Shown piece by piece: positions 27,491-36,070 of a stretch of 64,000 bases of DNA. Under the pieces are notes generated by a model. That model saw only the letters and a list, made by a program, of their open reading frames with translations, had not been told where the DNA came from and did no database searches. Numbering within the stretch: the first letter of the stretch is position 1; each line of letters opens with the position of its first letter. Position numbers and translations under genes: made by a program. Origin of the DNA: Arcicella rigui (GTDB taxonomy: Bacteria > Bacteroidota > Bacteroidia > Cytophagales > Spirosomataceae); assembly GCF_034929435.1 (NCBI RefSeq), contig NZ_JAYFUM010000010.1, forward strand, positions 62,001 through 126,000, in the 5' to 3' direction.

Positions 27491-28351
27491 TTATTTATTC
27501 ATAATACTCAGAACAAATGCTTCACTAACTCCAACGGTCTGGGCAATTTGAGAGGAAGTTAATATACCTAAATTTATTAGATTTTTTACCGTCTCAAATT
27601 TCACCTCATCTTGTGCTTCTTTAATTTTTCTATTTTCAGCTTTTACAGCTTCAGCATTTCTGGCTATCAAAATCTCAAATGACGCTCTTTCATCAGGAGT
27701 CATCTTTCGTCTATCCAACTCATCAATCGCTACTTTTAGCCATTCTTCGTCCCAAAATGTTGGAAATTGAGCTGGCGTTGTCACTGTATGTATCTTTTTC
27801 ATAGTATAAATTAGCTTTTCTAAATCACTCTTAACATTCAACTCTTCTAAAGAAAACTTTTCTAATTCTATCGTTATAAACGTCATTTGTTCGTCAAAAA
27901 GTTCTCCGTTTTCGCATCGTAAATTAGCTATACTATGGTAAAAAGGATAAGGTAAAATATTATTTGCCAAAATGGCAATACAATAAATTTTTGAAAGTCC
28001 TCCATAATCAAATTTACCTTTTTTAACCATGGCATTAAATTTATGAAGAACATAAAACTTCATTCTTTGAACAAAGTTGGGAGCTTCTCCATATTGCATT
28101 TCGACAATAAATTGATTACCATTTTCATCTGTACATGCTAAATCAAAAATACCACCACGAGCATCTTGTGTGATACCTTCAAAAGTATTTTTATCGAATT
28201 GAACATCCGTTATTGGCACATCAGACTTAATTAAAGCTTGTAAACCTTTACGTAAAAAAAGCGTATTACCTTCGTTGCCAAAAGTTGCCTTAAATCCGTA
28301 ATCTGAGATGATTGGAATAAATAGTTGCTCTTCTGTATAAAGTAAATCCAT
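27491..28351 (-). CDS. Rpn/PD-(D/E)XK nuclease family protein
   Basis: This protein has 286 residues and is of the Rpn-type PD-(D/E)XK nuclease family (often named transposase-like, TIGR01784). The N-terminal LYTEEQLFIPIISDYGFKATFGNE opening is typical. The catalytic core is GGIFDLACTDENGNQFIVEMQ, with Asp and the E-x-Q pair of the family. A C-terminal helical segment ends in GILTSSQIAQTVGVSEAFVLSI, which looks like a small helix-turn-helix. Related proteins promote RecA-independent recombination in E. coli; most act as single genes without flanking repeats. A second member, cut by the window end, is at 63484. It interrupts the otherwise continuous aceBA-pckA-fbp region. Confidence 0.88.
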   Translation of the reverse strand: MDLLYTEEQLFIPIISDYGFKATFGNEGNTLFLRKGLQALIKSDVPITDVQFDKNTFEGITQDARGGIFDLACTDENGNQFIVEMQYGEAPNFVQRMKFYVLHKFNAMVKKGKFDYGGLSKIYCIAILANNILPYPFYHSIANLRCENGELFDEQMTFITIELEKFSLEELNVKSDLEKLIYTMKKIHTVTTPAQFPTFWDEEWLKVAIDELDRRKMTPDERASFEILIARNAEAVKAENRKIKEAQDEVKFETVKNLINLGILTSSQIAQTVGVSEAFVLSIMNK

Positions 28352-28539
28352 AGTTGAATTTACACAAAAAACATTAAACTACCAAAGTTTAAAATAGGCT
28401 ATTTAATATAACCATTTTGATTTTCTTTCAATTCTTGTAAGCTCATACTCGAATATTCCAATATTTAAAAGCTCAAAAACCTGTCAATTACTCCTATTTC
28501 ATGGTATTATTTAAAGAAATCAGTGTAAATATATAATTT

Positions 28540-28583
28540 AGCGAATTTTCGCTTGTTTGTAATTTTACGCAAATATATCTTTG
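28540..28583 (+). promoter_or_regulatory. pckA promoter with AGCGAA operator
   Basis: AGCGAATTTTCGCT (28540-28553) differs from the aceB site by one central base. Its last T begins the TTG -33 element (28553-28555), and after exactly 20 bases comes TATCTTTG (28576-28583), a perfect TANNTTTG box. A 59-base leader precedes the pckA ATG. The match in sequence and geometry to aceB indicates a shared regulator. Confidence 0.8.
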
Positions 28584-28642
28584 TGTATGATAATTATCAA
28601 AAACAAAACAAATTGATTATTGGTCTTTTAAAATGATATATT

Positions 28643-30223
28643 ATGAAACACGACATTCTTACGTCTGACTTTAGCACAACTGCAAAACCAACAGTTAATC
28701 ATCCAATTTTAAGCCTCCACACCGACATTCACCTCAACCTTAGAGTATCAACACTCATCGAGGAAGCTCTGAAAAATGGTGAAGGTACACTTACGGATAC
28801 AGGTGCTTTTATGTGCGACACTGGTAAATTCACGGGACGTTCGCCGAAAGATAAGTTTTCGGTATATGACGATAAAACCGCTGAAACAGTAGCTTGGGGA
28901 GAAATCAATCAGGCTTTTGAGGCTGATAAATTTGAAGCTCTTTACCAAAAGATGTTGACTTTCGTTGCCAACAAAAAACTCTACGCTCGTTACGTTTATG
29001 CTTGTGCTGCACCCGAACACCGAACCAATATTTTAGTTGTCAATACTTTAGCTTGGCATAACCTATTCTGTAATCACTTGTTTCTTCGCCCAGATGAAAG
29101 CGAAATGGAAAACTTTGAACCTGAATGGTTGATTTTAAATGTGCCAGAATTTGAAGCTAACCCTGCCATAGATGGTACTCGTCAAGGCAATTTTACAATT
29201 ATTGATTTCACGAGAAAAATCATTTTAATCGGTGGAACGGCTTATGCAGGTGAAATGAAAAAAGGAATTTTTACAGTACTGAATTATATTTTGCCCGAAG
29301 AGAAAAAAGTACTTTCAATGCACTGTTCTGCCAATATTGGCAAAGATGGCGATACAGCTTTATTCTTCGGTTTGTCGGGTACAGGTAAAACAACGCTTTC
29401 CGCCGACCCATACAGAAAACTCATCGGCGACGACGAGCATGGCTGGGACGATAAACAAGTCTTTAATTTTGAAGGTGGTTGTTATGCCAAAGTAATCAAC
29501 CTTAGTCAAGAACAAGAACCTGAAATTTTTGGAGCTATTCGCTACGGTGCTATTTTAGAAAATACTCGTTTTATCGAAGGCACTACCAGTGTTGATTATA
29601 CCAACCAAAGTGTTACCGAAAATACTCGTACTGCTTATCCAATTAATTATATTCCGAATGTAGCTGTGCCGTCGGTTGGTAATGCTCCAAAAAACATTTT
29701 CTTCCTTACGGCAGATGCTTTCGGGGTTTTACCTCCAATTTCAAAATTGAGTACAGAACAAGCCATGTACTACTTTGTGGCTGGTTATACTTCAAAATTG
29801 GCAGGAACAGAAATGGGCGTTAAAGAACCACAAGCTACTTTCTCGGCTTGTTTTGGTGCAGCATTTTTACCATTACATCCGCTAAAATATGCTGATTTAT
29901 TAGGCGAAAAAATCAAAGCTGGCGATGTAAAAGTATGGTTGATTAATACAGGCTGGTCGGGCGGTGGCTATGGCGTCGGTTCAAGAATGAAACTTTCTTA
30001 TACTCGTGCTATGATTCACGCAGCTTTGAAGGGTGATTTTGAAAGAATTAATTTCATCAAACACGAGGTTTTCGGTTTAGAAATGCCAGAAAGTTGCCCA
30101 AATGTTCCGCAAGAATTATTAAATCCAAAAAATACTTGGGCAGACAAAGAAGCTTATGACACAAAGGCTAAAAATTTAGCCATATCATTTGAAGAAAACT
30201 ATCTTAGAATTAGTGGTAAATAG
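28643..30223 (+). CDS. pckA: Phosphoenolpyruvate carboxykinase (ATP)
   Basis: PckA converts oxaloacetate and ATP to PEP, the first committed step of gluconeogenesis. The protein has 526 residues, the length of the ATP-dependent form. The kinase-1a P-loop GLSGTGKTTLS contains Lys249. GDDEHGWDD, the FEGGCYAKVINL kinase-2 region and the ENTRF segment are intact, as is GRSPKDKF near residue 65. It follows a promoter and operator matching those of aceB and precedes fbp, with an inverted-repeat element in between. It links the glyoxylate shunt (malate to oxaloacetate) to sugar synthesis. Confidence 0.98.
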   Translation: MKHDILTSDFSTTAKPTVNHPILSLHTDIHLNLRVSTLIEEALKNGEGTLTDTGAFMCDTGKFTGRSPKDKFSVYDDKTAETVAWGEINQAFEADKFEALYQKMLTFVANKKLYARYVYACAAPEHRTNILVVNTLAWHNLFCNHLFLRPDESEMENFEPEWLILNVPEFEANPAIDGTRQGNFTIIDFTRKIILIGGTAYAGEMKKGIFTVLNYILPEEKKVLSMHCSANIGKDGDTALFFGLSGTGKTTLSADPYRKLIGDDEHGWDDKQVFNFEGGCYAKVINLSQEQEPEIFGAIRYGAILENTRFIEGTTSVDYTNQSVTENTRTAYPINYIPNVAVPSVGNAPKNIFFLTADAFGVLPPISKLSTEQAMYYFVAGYTSKLAGTEMGVKEPQATFSACFGAAFLPLHPLKYADLLGEKIKAGDVKVWLINTGWSGGGYGVGSRMKLSYTRAMIHAALKGDFERINFIKHEVFGLEMPESCPNVPQELLNPKNTWADKEAYDTKAKNLAISFEENYLRISGK

Positions 30224-30371
30224 CTTCTTAGCTGTGAGCTACCAGCTTTGAGCTATGAGCCTTGAGCCATGAGATTTTTGATTTTTAATTTTAAAAAAAG
30301 ACCAAAAAAGCTCAAAGCTCATAACTCACAGCTTAATACTCAAAGCTCATAGCTCACGGCTGATAGCTTAC
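30224..30371. repeat. AGCT-word inverted-repeat element, copy D
   Basis: TTAGCTGTGAGCTACCAGC, TTTGAGCTATGAGCC on the left is mirrored by GCTCAAAGCTCATAACTCAC and GCTCATAGCTCACGGCTGATAGC on the right, with an A/T-rich middle. The long imperfect hairpin fills the gap between pckA and fbp. Confidence 0.8.
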
Positions 30372-30378
30372 AAAAACT

Positions 30379-31419
30379 ATGACCAACAACCTTAATCTCG
30401 CTTTACCTGTTGGCACAACGCTCGACAGGTTTATCAATCGCCAGCAAGAAGCTTTTCCTTATGCCAAAGGAGAACTTTCTCAGTTGTTGAGGGACATTGC
30501 TTTGGCTTCAAAAATCATCAATCGTGAAATTAATCGGGCAGGATTAATCGACATTACGGGTGCTTTAGGAACTGAAAATGTTCAAGGTGAATCACAGCAA
30601 AAATTAGATATGATTGCCAATATTCGCTTTATCAGGGCTTTGATTAATGGCGGAGAAGTGGTGGGCATAGTCTCGGAAGAAGATGACGAAATTATCCAAA
30701 CGGGTAATCTGAACGCAAAGTACGTGGTAGCGATGGACCCTTTAGACGGCTCGTCGAATATTGATGTAAACGTTTCTATCGGAACAATTTTTTCAATTTA
30801 TCGCAGAATCAGCCCTATCGGAACGCCAGCCATCGAAGCCGATTTTTTACAAGGCGGACGTAAACAAGTAGCGGCGGGGTACATCCTTTATGGTTCTTCG
30901 ACCATCATGGTTTATACCACAGGCAAAGGCGTAAACGGTTTTACTTATGAAAATTCTCTGGGCGAGTATTTCCTTTCACATCCTGATATGAAAATGCCAG
31001 AAGATGGGAAAATTTATTCGGTCAACGATGCTTATTATGATGAATTTCAGAATCCTATCAAAGATTTTATCAATAAAATGCGTCAAGAATCAGGCTGTAT
31101 GGCACGTTATATTGGTTCGTTGGTGGGAGATTTCCATAGAAATTTATTAAAAGGTGGCATTTACATTTACCCGCCAACACGCAAAGCAAAAGATGGGAAA
31201 CTACGTTTACTTTACGAATGTTACCCATTGGCTTTCGTGATTGAGCAAGCAGGTGGCGTATCCTCAGACGGAACTCAAAGTATTTTAGATATTCAACCAA
31301 AAACACTTCATCAACGAAATATTGCCTATTTAGGCTCTCAGAAATTAGTAAATACTTTACAAAACAATTTAGAAAGCTTCCACGCCAGCATGATGGAACA
31401 ACTTATGAATGTAACGTAG
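30379..31419 (+). CDS. fbp: Fructose-1,6-bisphosphatase class 1
   Basis: This enzyme removes the 1-phosphate from fructose 1,6-bisphosphate in gluconeogenesis. The protein has 346 residues, near the usual class 1 length. The metal-binding motif DPLDGSSNID starts at Asp120. VSEEDDEI (residues about 95-102), GSLVGDFHRNLLKGGIYIYPP and the C-terminal EQAGGVSSDG segment complete the active site. It lies 155 bases after pckA on the same strand, separated by an inverted repeat. With aceB, aceA and pckA it makes a physical cluster for growth on C2 compounds. No AGCGAA palindrome was seen immediately before it, so it may be read from the pckA promoter. Confidence 0.97.
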   Translation: MTNNLNLALPVGTTLDRFINRQQEAFPYAKGELSQLLRDIALASKIINREINRAGLIDITGALGTENVQGESQQKLDMIANIRFIRALINGGEVVGIVSEEDDEIIQTGNLNAKYVVAMDPLDGSSNIDVNVSIGTIFSIYRRISPIGTPAIEADFLQGGRKQVAAGYILYGSSTIMVYTTGKGVNGFTYENSLGEYFLSHPDMKMPEDGKIYSVNDAYYDEFQNPIKDFINKMRQESGCMARYIGSLVGDFHRNLLKGGIYIYPPTRKAKDGKLRLLYECYPLAFVIEQAGGVSSDGTQSILDIQPKTLHQRNIAYLGSQKLVNTLQNNLESFHASMMEQLMNVT

Positions 31420-31526
31420 TGAAAACAAAGCATATATTTCATAGAGTACAGAAATTGACTCTATGAAATATATAAAATGTCAGTAGAAAAGCCTATTTTT
31501 ATGAATAGTATCAAACAGCTATTAAC

Positions 31527-31748
31527 ATGGCATTACATTATATAACTGATAGCGACGGAAAACACACGGCTGTGGTAATTCCGATTGAAGAATGGCATAA
31601 AATATCGGCACAACTCAATGATTTGAAATTAAATGAACTCACGAAAAAGAAGCCATCAGACTTTGTAGGATGTATAACGAAAGAGACAGCACAAAAAATG
31701 ATTGATGATATTGAAAGTAGTAGAGAACAATGGGAACGCAATATTTAA
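31527..31748 (+). CDS. Antitoxin of a type II TA pair
   Basis: This protein has 73 residues. The N-terminus (YITDSDGKHTAVVIPIEEWHKI) resembles Phd/YefM-like or related short antitoxins that bind DNA with the N-terminal part. The Lys/Glu-rich C-terminal half (after residue 45) is likely disordered and wraps the toxin. Its stop codon lies 19 bases inside the following PIN-domain gene, the usual arrangement for translational coupling of antitoxin and toxin. The exact antitoxin family is not assigned. Confidence 0.85.
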   Translation: MALHYITDSDGKHTAVVIPIEEWHKISAQLNDLKLNELTKKKPSDFVGCITKETAQKMIDDIESSREQWERNI

Positions 31749-32107
31749 TTGACACCAATGTCATATTGGAATACCTTTCGGGTTCACTCCCTTCTGATGC
31801 TCATCTTTTTTTGGAAAGTGCATTAAACAACGACTTTAATGTATCTGTAATTAATCGTATTGAAATACTTGGACATGAATCTGCCACAAAAGAACTGAAA
31901 GAATTCATGGATTTAGCTACTACACATTCAATTTCTCAAGAAATTGAAGAGCAAACGATTAATATTAGAAAACAAAAGAAAATAAAACTTCCTGATGCCA
32001 TCATTGCTGCAACCGCCATTGCACTAAATCTTACTCTTGTTTCTCGTAACATGAAAGATTTTCAGAATATACAAAATCTCCATTGTGTAAATCCTTATCA
32101 ACTTTGA
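31730..32107 (+). CDS. vapC: VapC-family PIN-domain toxin
   Basis: This is a PIN-domain ribonuclease of 125 residues. The acidic residues of the active site are all visible: Asp8 in LIDTNVILEYL, Glu45 in INRIEILG, Asp89 in LPDAIIAATA and the C-terminal Asn107/Asp110 in SRNMKDF. VapC toxins cleave tRNA or rRNA and are held inactive by the antitoxin. Overlap with the antitoxin gene fits a coupled pair. All catalytic residues are present, so the module appears intact, unlike the decayed module at 42170. Confidence 0.92.
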   Translation: MGTQYLIDTNVILEYLSGSLPSDAHLFLESALNNDFNVSVINRIEILGHESATKELKEFMDLATTHSISQEIEEQTINIRKQKKIKLPDAIIAATAIALNLTLVSRNMKDFQNIQNLHCVNPYQL

Positions 32108-32235
32108 GATATGTACGATTTGAAAACTGATTTTACCTAATTGGCAAGGACAAAACAGGATACCCCTACAAACGAAAAAGAGATTATTTTGCAGACTCTT
32201 GTGAATCAAGCTGACATCAAAACAATCTTCCTTTT

Positions 32236-33636
32236 ATGAAAAATATGCTTAGAGTACTCCTCCTTTTCTGTTTCGCTGGCATTAACCATTTTTATAGTAT
32301 TGCTCAAGGCAAAAATGTAGAAGTCTGGCTGACAAGTCCCGACAAATCTGCTTTGTTGCAAAAACAAGCCAAAACTTTCTCTTTTGAAAAAATTGATAAC
32401 CTCCTCCCCACAATTTTTGTGGACGAGACCAAATCTTTTCAAAAAATGGATGGTTTTGGCTTTACGCTTACGGGCGGAAGTGCTACGTTAATCAACCAAA
32501 TGGGCATTGCCGAAAAAAATGCTTTGCTAAAAGAACTCTTCACGACCAATGCCAACAATATTGGCGTAAGCTATCTCAGAATCAGCATTGGAGCTTCTGA
32601 TTTAGACGACCATGTTTTTTCATATAATGATTTAAAACAAGGAGAAAGCGACCCGAAACTTAGCCAATTTTCATTAGCTCCCGATAAAAAAGACCTTATT
32701 CCTGTATTAAAACTAATTTTGGCAATCAATCCTGAAATCAAAATTTTAGGTTCGCCGTGGTCGCCACCAACTTGGATGAAAAGTAATGATAATTCAAAAG
32801 GTGGAAGTTTGAAACCAGAATATTATGGCGTTTATGCCCAATATTTAGCCAAGTACATCCAAGAAATGAAAAAAGAAGGTATCAAGATTGATGCCATCAC
32901 GGTGCAGAACGAACCACTTCATCCCGGAAACAATCCAAGCTTATTGATGTTGCCCGAAGAACAATTACTCTTTGTAAAAAAATATTTAGGGCCAACATTC
33001 AAAGCTGGCAAGATTGCGACAAAAATCTTGATTTATGACCACAATGCCGACCGACCAGATTATCCTATCTCAATTTTGAATGACCCCGAAGCCAGAAAAT
33101 ATATTGACGGCTCGGCTTTTCATTTGTATGGCGGAAGTATTGAAGCTCTTTCGGATGTTCATAATGCTCATCCAGACAAAAATGTCTATTTCACTGAACA
33201 ATGGATTGGAAGTCCAGGAAACTTTGCAGGAGATTTTGCTTGGCACATTAAAAATTTAATCATTGGTGCTTCTCGCAATTGGGCAAAAACAGTATTGGAA
33301 TGGAATTTGGCTGCCGACCCACAACAAAATCCGCATACCGAAGGTGGTTGTACGCAATGCTTGGGAGCAATTACGATTGATGGCAACAAGATTACTCGTA
33401 ATCCTGCCTATTATATTGTAGCACAGGCTTCAAAATTTGTTCGTCCCAATGCGGTAAGAATTGCCTCGAACGTAACGATGACTTTACCGAATGTTGCTTT
33501 TAAAACCCTTTCAGGCAAAAAAGTTTTAATCGTTCAAAACGAAAGTAACAAAGCTCAATCTTTTAATATTTCATTCCAAGGTAAAAAAATCACCCAAACG
33601 CTTGAAGCTGGCGTAGTGGCTACTTATGTTTGGTGA
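32236..33636 (+). CDS. GH30 family glycoside hydrolase (glucosylceramidase-like)
   Basis: Glycoside hydrolase family 30 enzyme of 466 residues, with a signal peptide (hydrophobic stretch up to about residue 24, cleaved after SIAQ). The core motifs are the FGGxG-like FQKMDGFGFTLTGGSA opening, RISIGASDLDDHVFSYND, SPWSPPTWMK, the acid/base Glu226 in TVQNEPLHPGN and the nucleophile Glu321 in VYFTEQWIGSPG. A C-terminal beta-sandwich (residues about 390-466) ends the protein, as in the family. Relatives cleave beta-glucosyl or beta-1,6-glucan bonds. Here it is probably secreted for polysaccharide use. A terminator follows. Confidence 0.92.
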   Translation: MKNMLRVLLLFCFAGINHFYSIAQGKNVEVWLTSPDKSALLQKQAKTFSFEKIDNLLPTIFVDETKSFQKMDGFGFTLTGGSATLINQMGIAEKNALLKELFTTNANNIGVSYLRISIGASDLDDHVFSYNDLKQGESDPKLSQFSLAPDKKDLIPVLKLILAINPEIKILGSPWSPPTWMKSNDNSKGGSLKPEYYGVYAQYLAKYIQEMKKEGIKIDAITVQNEPLHPGNNPSLLMLPEEQLLFVKKYLGPTFKAGKIATKILIYDHNADRPDYPISILNDPEARKYIDGSAFHLYGGSIEALSDVHNAHPDKNVYFTEQWIGSPGNFAGDFAWHIKNLIIGASRNWAKTVLEWNLAADPQQNPHTEGGCTQCLGAITIDGNKITRNPAYYIVAQASKFVRPNAVRIASNVTMTLPNVAFKTLSGKKVLIVQNESNKAQSFNISFQGKKITQTLEAGVVATYVW

Positions 33637-33681
33637 TTTTTAGAATAGATTTTAGCATTGAAGATTAATAATGACGATAGA

Positions 33682-33720
33682 TCAAGTGTTTGTTTTTCAA
33701 GGAAAAGCAAACACTTTTTT
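33682..33720 (+). terminator. Terminator after the GH30 gene
   Basis: AAGTGTTTG pairs with CAAACACTT around a 15-base loop, followed by a run of eight Ts. It starts 46 bases past the GH30 stop. Confidence 0.88.
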
Positions 33721-33865
33721 TTACAATGCTATTCAATATTATAAAATTTAAAATCCAACAATAACATTCCTCATTGTTGCTTTGTTTAATTTTAACGAAA
33801 TTGGCATCATCATAGAAAAAACAAAAATTCTATTCAACAATCATTAAGAAATCGTCACCAGTATT

Positions 33866-34510
33866 ATGACACATATTAATATTGCTGCCCTACGTGAAAA
33901 TTACACAAAAGGGAGTTTGGATGTAGAAGATGTAAACGCTTCTCCACTCGAACAATTCAAAAAATGGTTTCATGAAGCCATTGAAAGTAAATTACCAGAA
34001 CCCAACGCCATGTTGGTTTCTACGGTTTCAGCCGACGGAAAGCCGTCTGCGAGAGTAGTTTTGTTGAAAGGAATCGACGAAGGTTTTACTTTTTATACCA
34101 ATTATCTCAGTAGAAAAGGTGCTGAATTAGCCGAAAACCCTCATGCTTGTATTACTTTTTTTTGGGTAGAATTAGAGCGACAAGTACGTATTGAAGGCAA
34201 AATGGAAAAAGTTTCAGCCGAAGAATCTGACGCATATTTTCAAGTTCGTCCTCTGGGAAGCCAAATTGGGGCTTGGGTTTCTAACCAAAGTATGGTGATT
34301 GAAAGCCGAGAAGTATTAGAAGAAAGAGAAAAACATTTGAAGGAAAAATTTGGGAATGAACCCATTCCAAGACCTCCACATTGGGGCGGCTATCGTTTGA
34401 TTCCTGAATATGTAGAATTTTGGCAAGGTCGCCCATCAAGATTACACGACCGCATCGCCTATACAAAATTAGAAGAGCATACTTGGAAAATCGAAAGATT
34501 ATCGCCTTAA
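33866..34510 (+). CDS. pdxH: Pyridoxamine 5'-phosphate oxidase
   Basis: This FMN enzyme oxidises pyridoxine or pyridoxamine 5'-phosphate to pyridoxal 5'-phosphate. The protein has 214 residues. Family motifs are REIY-like LRENYTKGSL near the N-terminus, PNAMLVSTVSADGKPSARVVLLK (FMN phosphate site), FYTNYLSRKG, ERQVRIEGKMEK and the C-terminal WQGRPSRLHDRI with the substrate-binding His and Arg residues. It is monocistronic, flanked by terminators on both sides. Together with pdxA it shows the de novo B6 route is present. Confidence 0.97.
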   Translation: MTHINIAALRENYTKGSLDVEDVNASPLEQFKKWFHEAIESKLPEPNAMLVSTVSADGKPSARVVLLKGIDEGFTFYTNYLSRKGAELAENPHACITFFWVELERQVRIEGKMEKVSAEESDAYFQVRPLGSQIGAWVSNQSMVIESREVLEEREKHLKEKFGNEPIPRPPHWGGYRLIPEYVEFWQGRPSRLHDRIAYTKLEEHTWKIERLSP

Positions 34511-34569
34511 AGAGTAGTGATGAATTGCGAGTGTGGAGTTTTGAGTCCAAATAATTACAATCTGTGAAT

Positions 34570-34627
34570 AAAATAAAAGCGTTAGCGAATCATTAATTTA
34601 TTTGTGATTGGCTAACGCTTTTATTTT
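34570..34627. terminator. Long bidirectional terminator between pdxH and methyltransferase gene
   Basis: AAAATAAAAGCGTTAGC pairs perfectly over 17 bp with GCTAACGCTTTTATTTT, and AATCA pairs with TGATT inside. The U-rich outer ends allow termination in both directions between the convergent genes. Confidence 0.88.
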
Positions 34628-34635
34628 ACAATTAT

Positions 34636-35817
34636 TTACAATTGAAACAATCTTTCTAAATGATGATATTCTATACCAAAGTACTCTTTTGTGGCTTTTA
34701 GCTTTGCCAAAATTTCTTCTTTTTTAGATACTGCATTCGGATTTTTAATTCCTACAACTAATACATTTTTAGGCGTATGAGCATCTGATATAAATTGAAA
34801 CACTTTAGTTTTATAGCCGAAGTATTCCAAAATCATCGCTCTTATTCCGTCCGTTACCATTTCTGCTTGTCGCTCTAAAAAGATGCCGTACTTCGTCAAG
34901 AAATCTAATTCGTTGGATGCTTTATGTTTTTCAATTTCTCTTCTGATTTGTTTATGACAACAAGGTGCAACTACAATCAAATCGGCATTGGCGGTGATTC
35001 CTTTGTAAATGGCATCATCGGTGGCAGTGTCGCAAGCGTGCAGAGCAATTAAAATATTAGTACCTGTACTGTCATAATCTTCAATTGTTCCTTCTACAAA
35101 ATTGAGTGTTGAAAAACCTGTATTTTGGGCAATGTTATTACAAAGTGCCACCATGTCTGGGCGGAATTCAACGCCTGTTACTGTTGCTTCAACTTTTAAG
35201 ACATTTATCAAATAATCGTACAAAGCAAAAGTTAAATAGCCTTTGCCAGAACCCATATCGGCTACTTTTAACTGATTTTGCGTAGGAATATCTTTGATTA
35301 AAGTACTCAAGATTTCAACATAATGATTAATCTGACGATACTTATCTTGTGCATTTTTATAGACATTTCCTGCTTCATCGGTAATCTTTAATTCATGCAA
35401 ATACGGTTTTTCCTGTGGCTTTATCAAGCGATTTTTCACTTTGTCATGTTCCAAAGAAATGGCTTTTGGATTACTTGAATCAGTTTTACGTAAAACGGTT
35501 TTTTGATTTAACTTTTCAATAATCAAATCAAATTTGTTTGTAAAAAGCGTTGCAATATTAAAACCTTCTTGCAATGCTTTTTCGACATCTTTGATACCTT
35601 CCGACAGTGAAAAATTCTTTACAATATCACGAGTTTTGTAGCGATAAGTAAAACTGAGTTTTTCTTCTTTTTTGATTAAAACTCTTTTGATATAAATATT
35701 CTTGAGTTGTTCTTCTGTGCCTTTATAATTGCCCAAAGAGATTTTTACAAAGGAATTATCTTGCAGACTTTCAGAGAAAGTCTTGATAAAAGTCGCTAAG
35801 TGTTCTTGTTGATTCAT
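34636..35817 (-). CDS. SAM-dependent methyltransferase (Methyltransf_32/METTL25-like)
   Basis: This is a cytoplasmic protein of 393 residues. The N-terminal third (1-155) is not recognised. Residues about 160-380 hold a Rossmann methyltransferase: VADMGSGKGYLTFALYD is motif I for SAM binding, TGVEFRPDMVALC is motif II, and IALHACDTATDDAI plus APCCHKQIRRE are the marks of the Methyltransf_32 family. That family includes eukaryotic METTL25 and Trm13-related RNA methyltransferases. The substrate is probably RNA, but that is inferred. The ATG at 35817 is the natural start. Confidence 0.85.
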   Translation of the reverse strand: MNQQEHLATFIKTFSESLQDNSFVKISLGNYKGTEEQLKNIYIKRVLIKKEEKLSFTYRYKTRDIVKNFSLSEGIKDVEKALQEGFNIATLFTNKFDLIIEKLNQKTVLRKTDSSNPKAISLEHDKVKNRLIKPQEKPYLHELKITDEAGNVYKNAQDKYRQINHYVEILSTLIKDIPTQNQLKVADMGSGKGYLTFALYDYLINVLKVEATVTGVEFRPDMVALCNNIAQNTGFSTLNFVEGTIEDYDSTGTNILIALHACDTATDDAIYKGITANADLIVVAPCCHKQIRREIEKHKASNELDFLTKYGIFLERQAEMVTDGIRAMILEYFGYKTKVFQFISDAHTPKNVLVVGIKNPNAVSKKEEILAKLKATKEYFGIEYHHLERLFQL

Positions 35818-35934
35818 GGTAATGCTAAATATGAGTTATAAATTATGATATGTGTAAAACTTAAAACATTAACTAACAAGACTTTAAAGTACATTGTGAC
35901 ATTATGTTCCAACAAATGGACAATCTTATAAAAA

Positions 35935-36028
35935 ACACAGAGAACCTCAGAGAATACAAGAGTTTCACAGAGAAACATTGTAACAAATACTCTGTGAAAC
36001 TCCATAAACCTCTGTTAAACTCTGTGTA
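35935..36028. repeat. CACAGAG-word inverted repeat
   Basis: GAGTTTCACAGAG (35960-35972) and CTCTGTGAAACTC (35990-36002) form perfect 13-bp arms. The flanks continue imperfectly as ACACAGAG and CTCTGTGT. The element lies just past the stop of the 36071 gene on the minus strand. Overlapping reading frames here arise only from the repeat. Confidence 0.85.
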
Positions 36029-36070
36029 TGAAAATTGTCAAGTAATTAGCTTTGCTTGTTTTAACATCAA

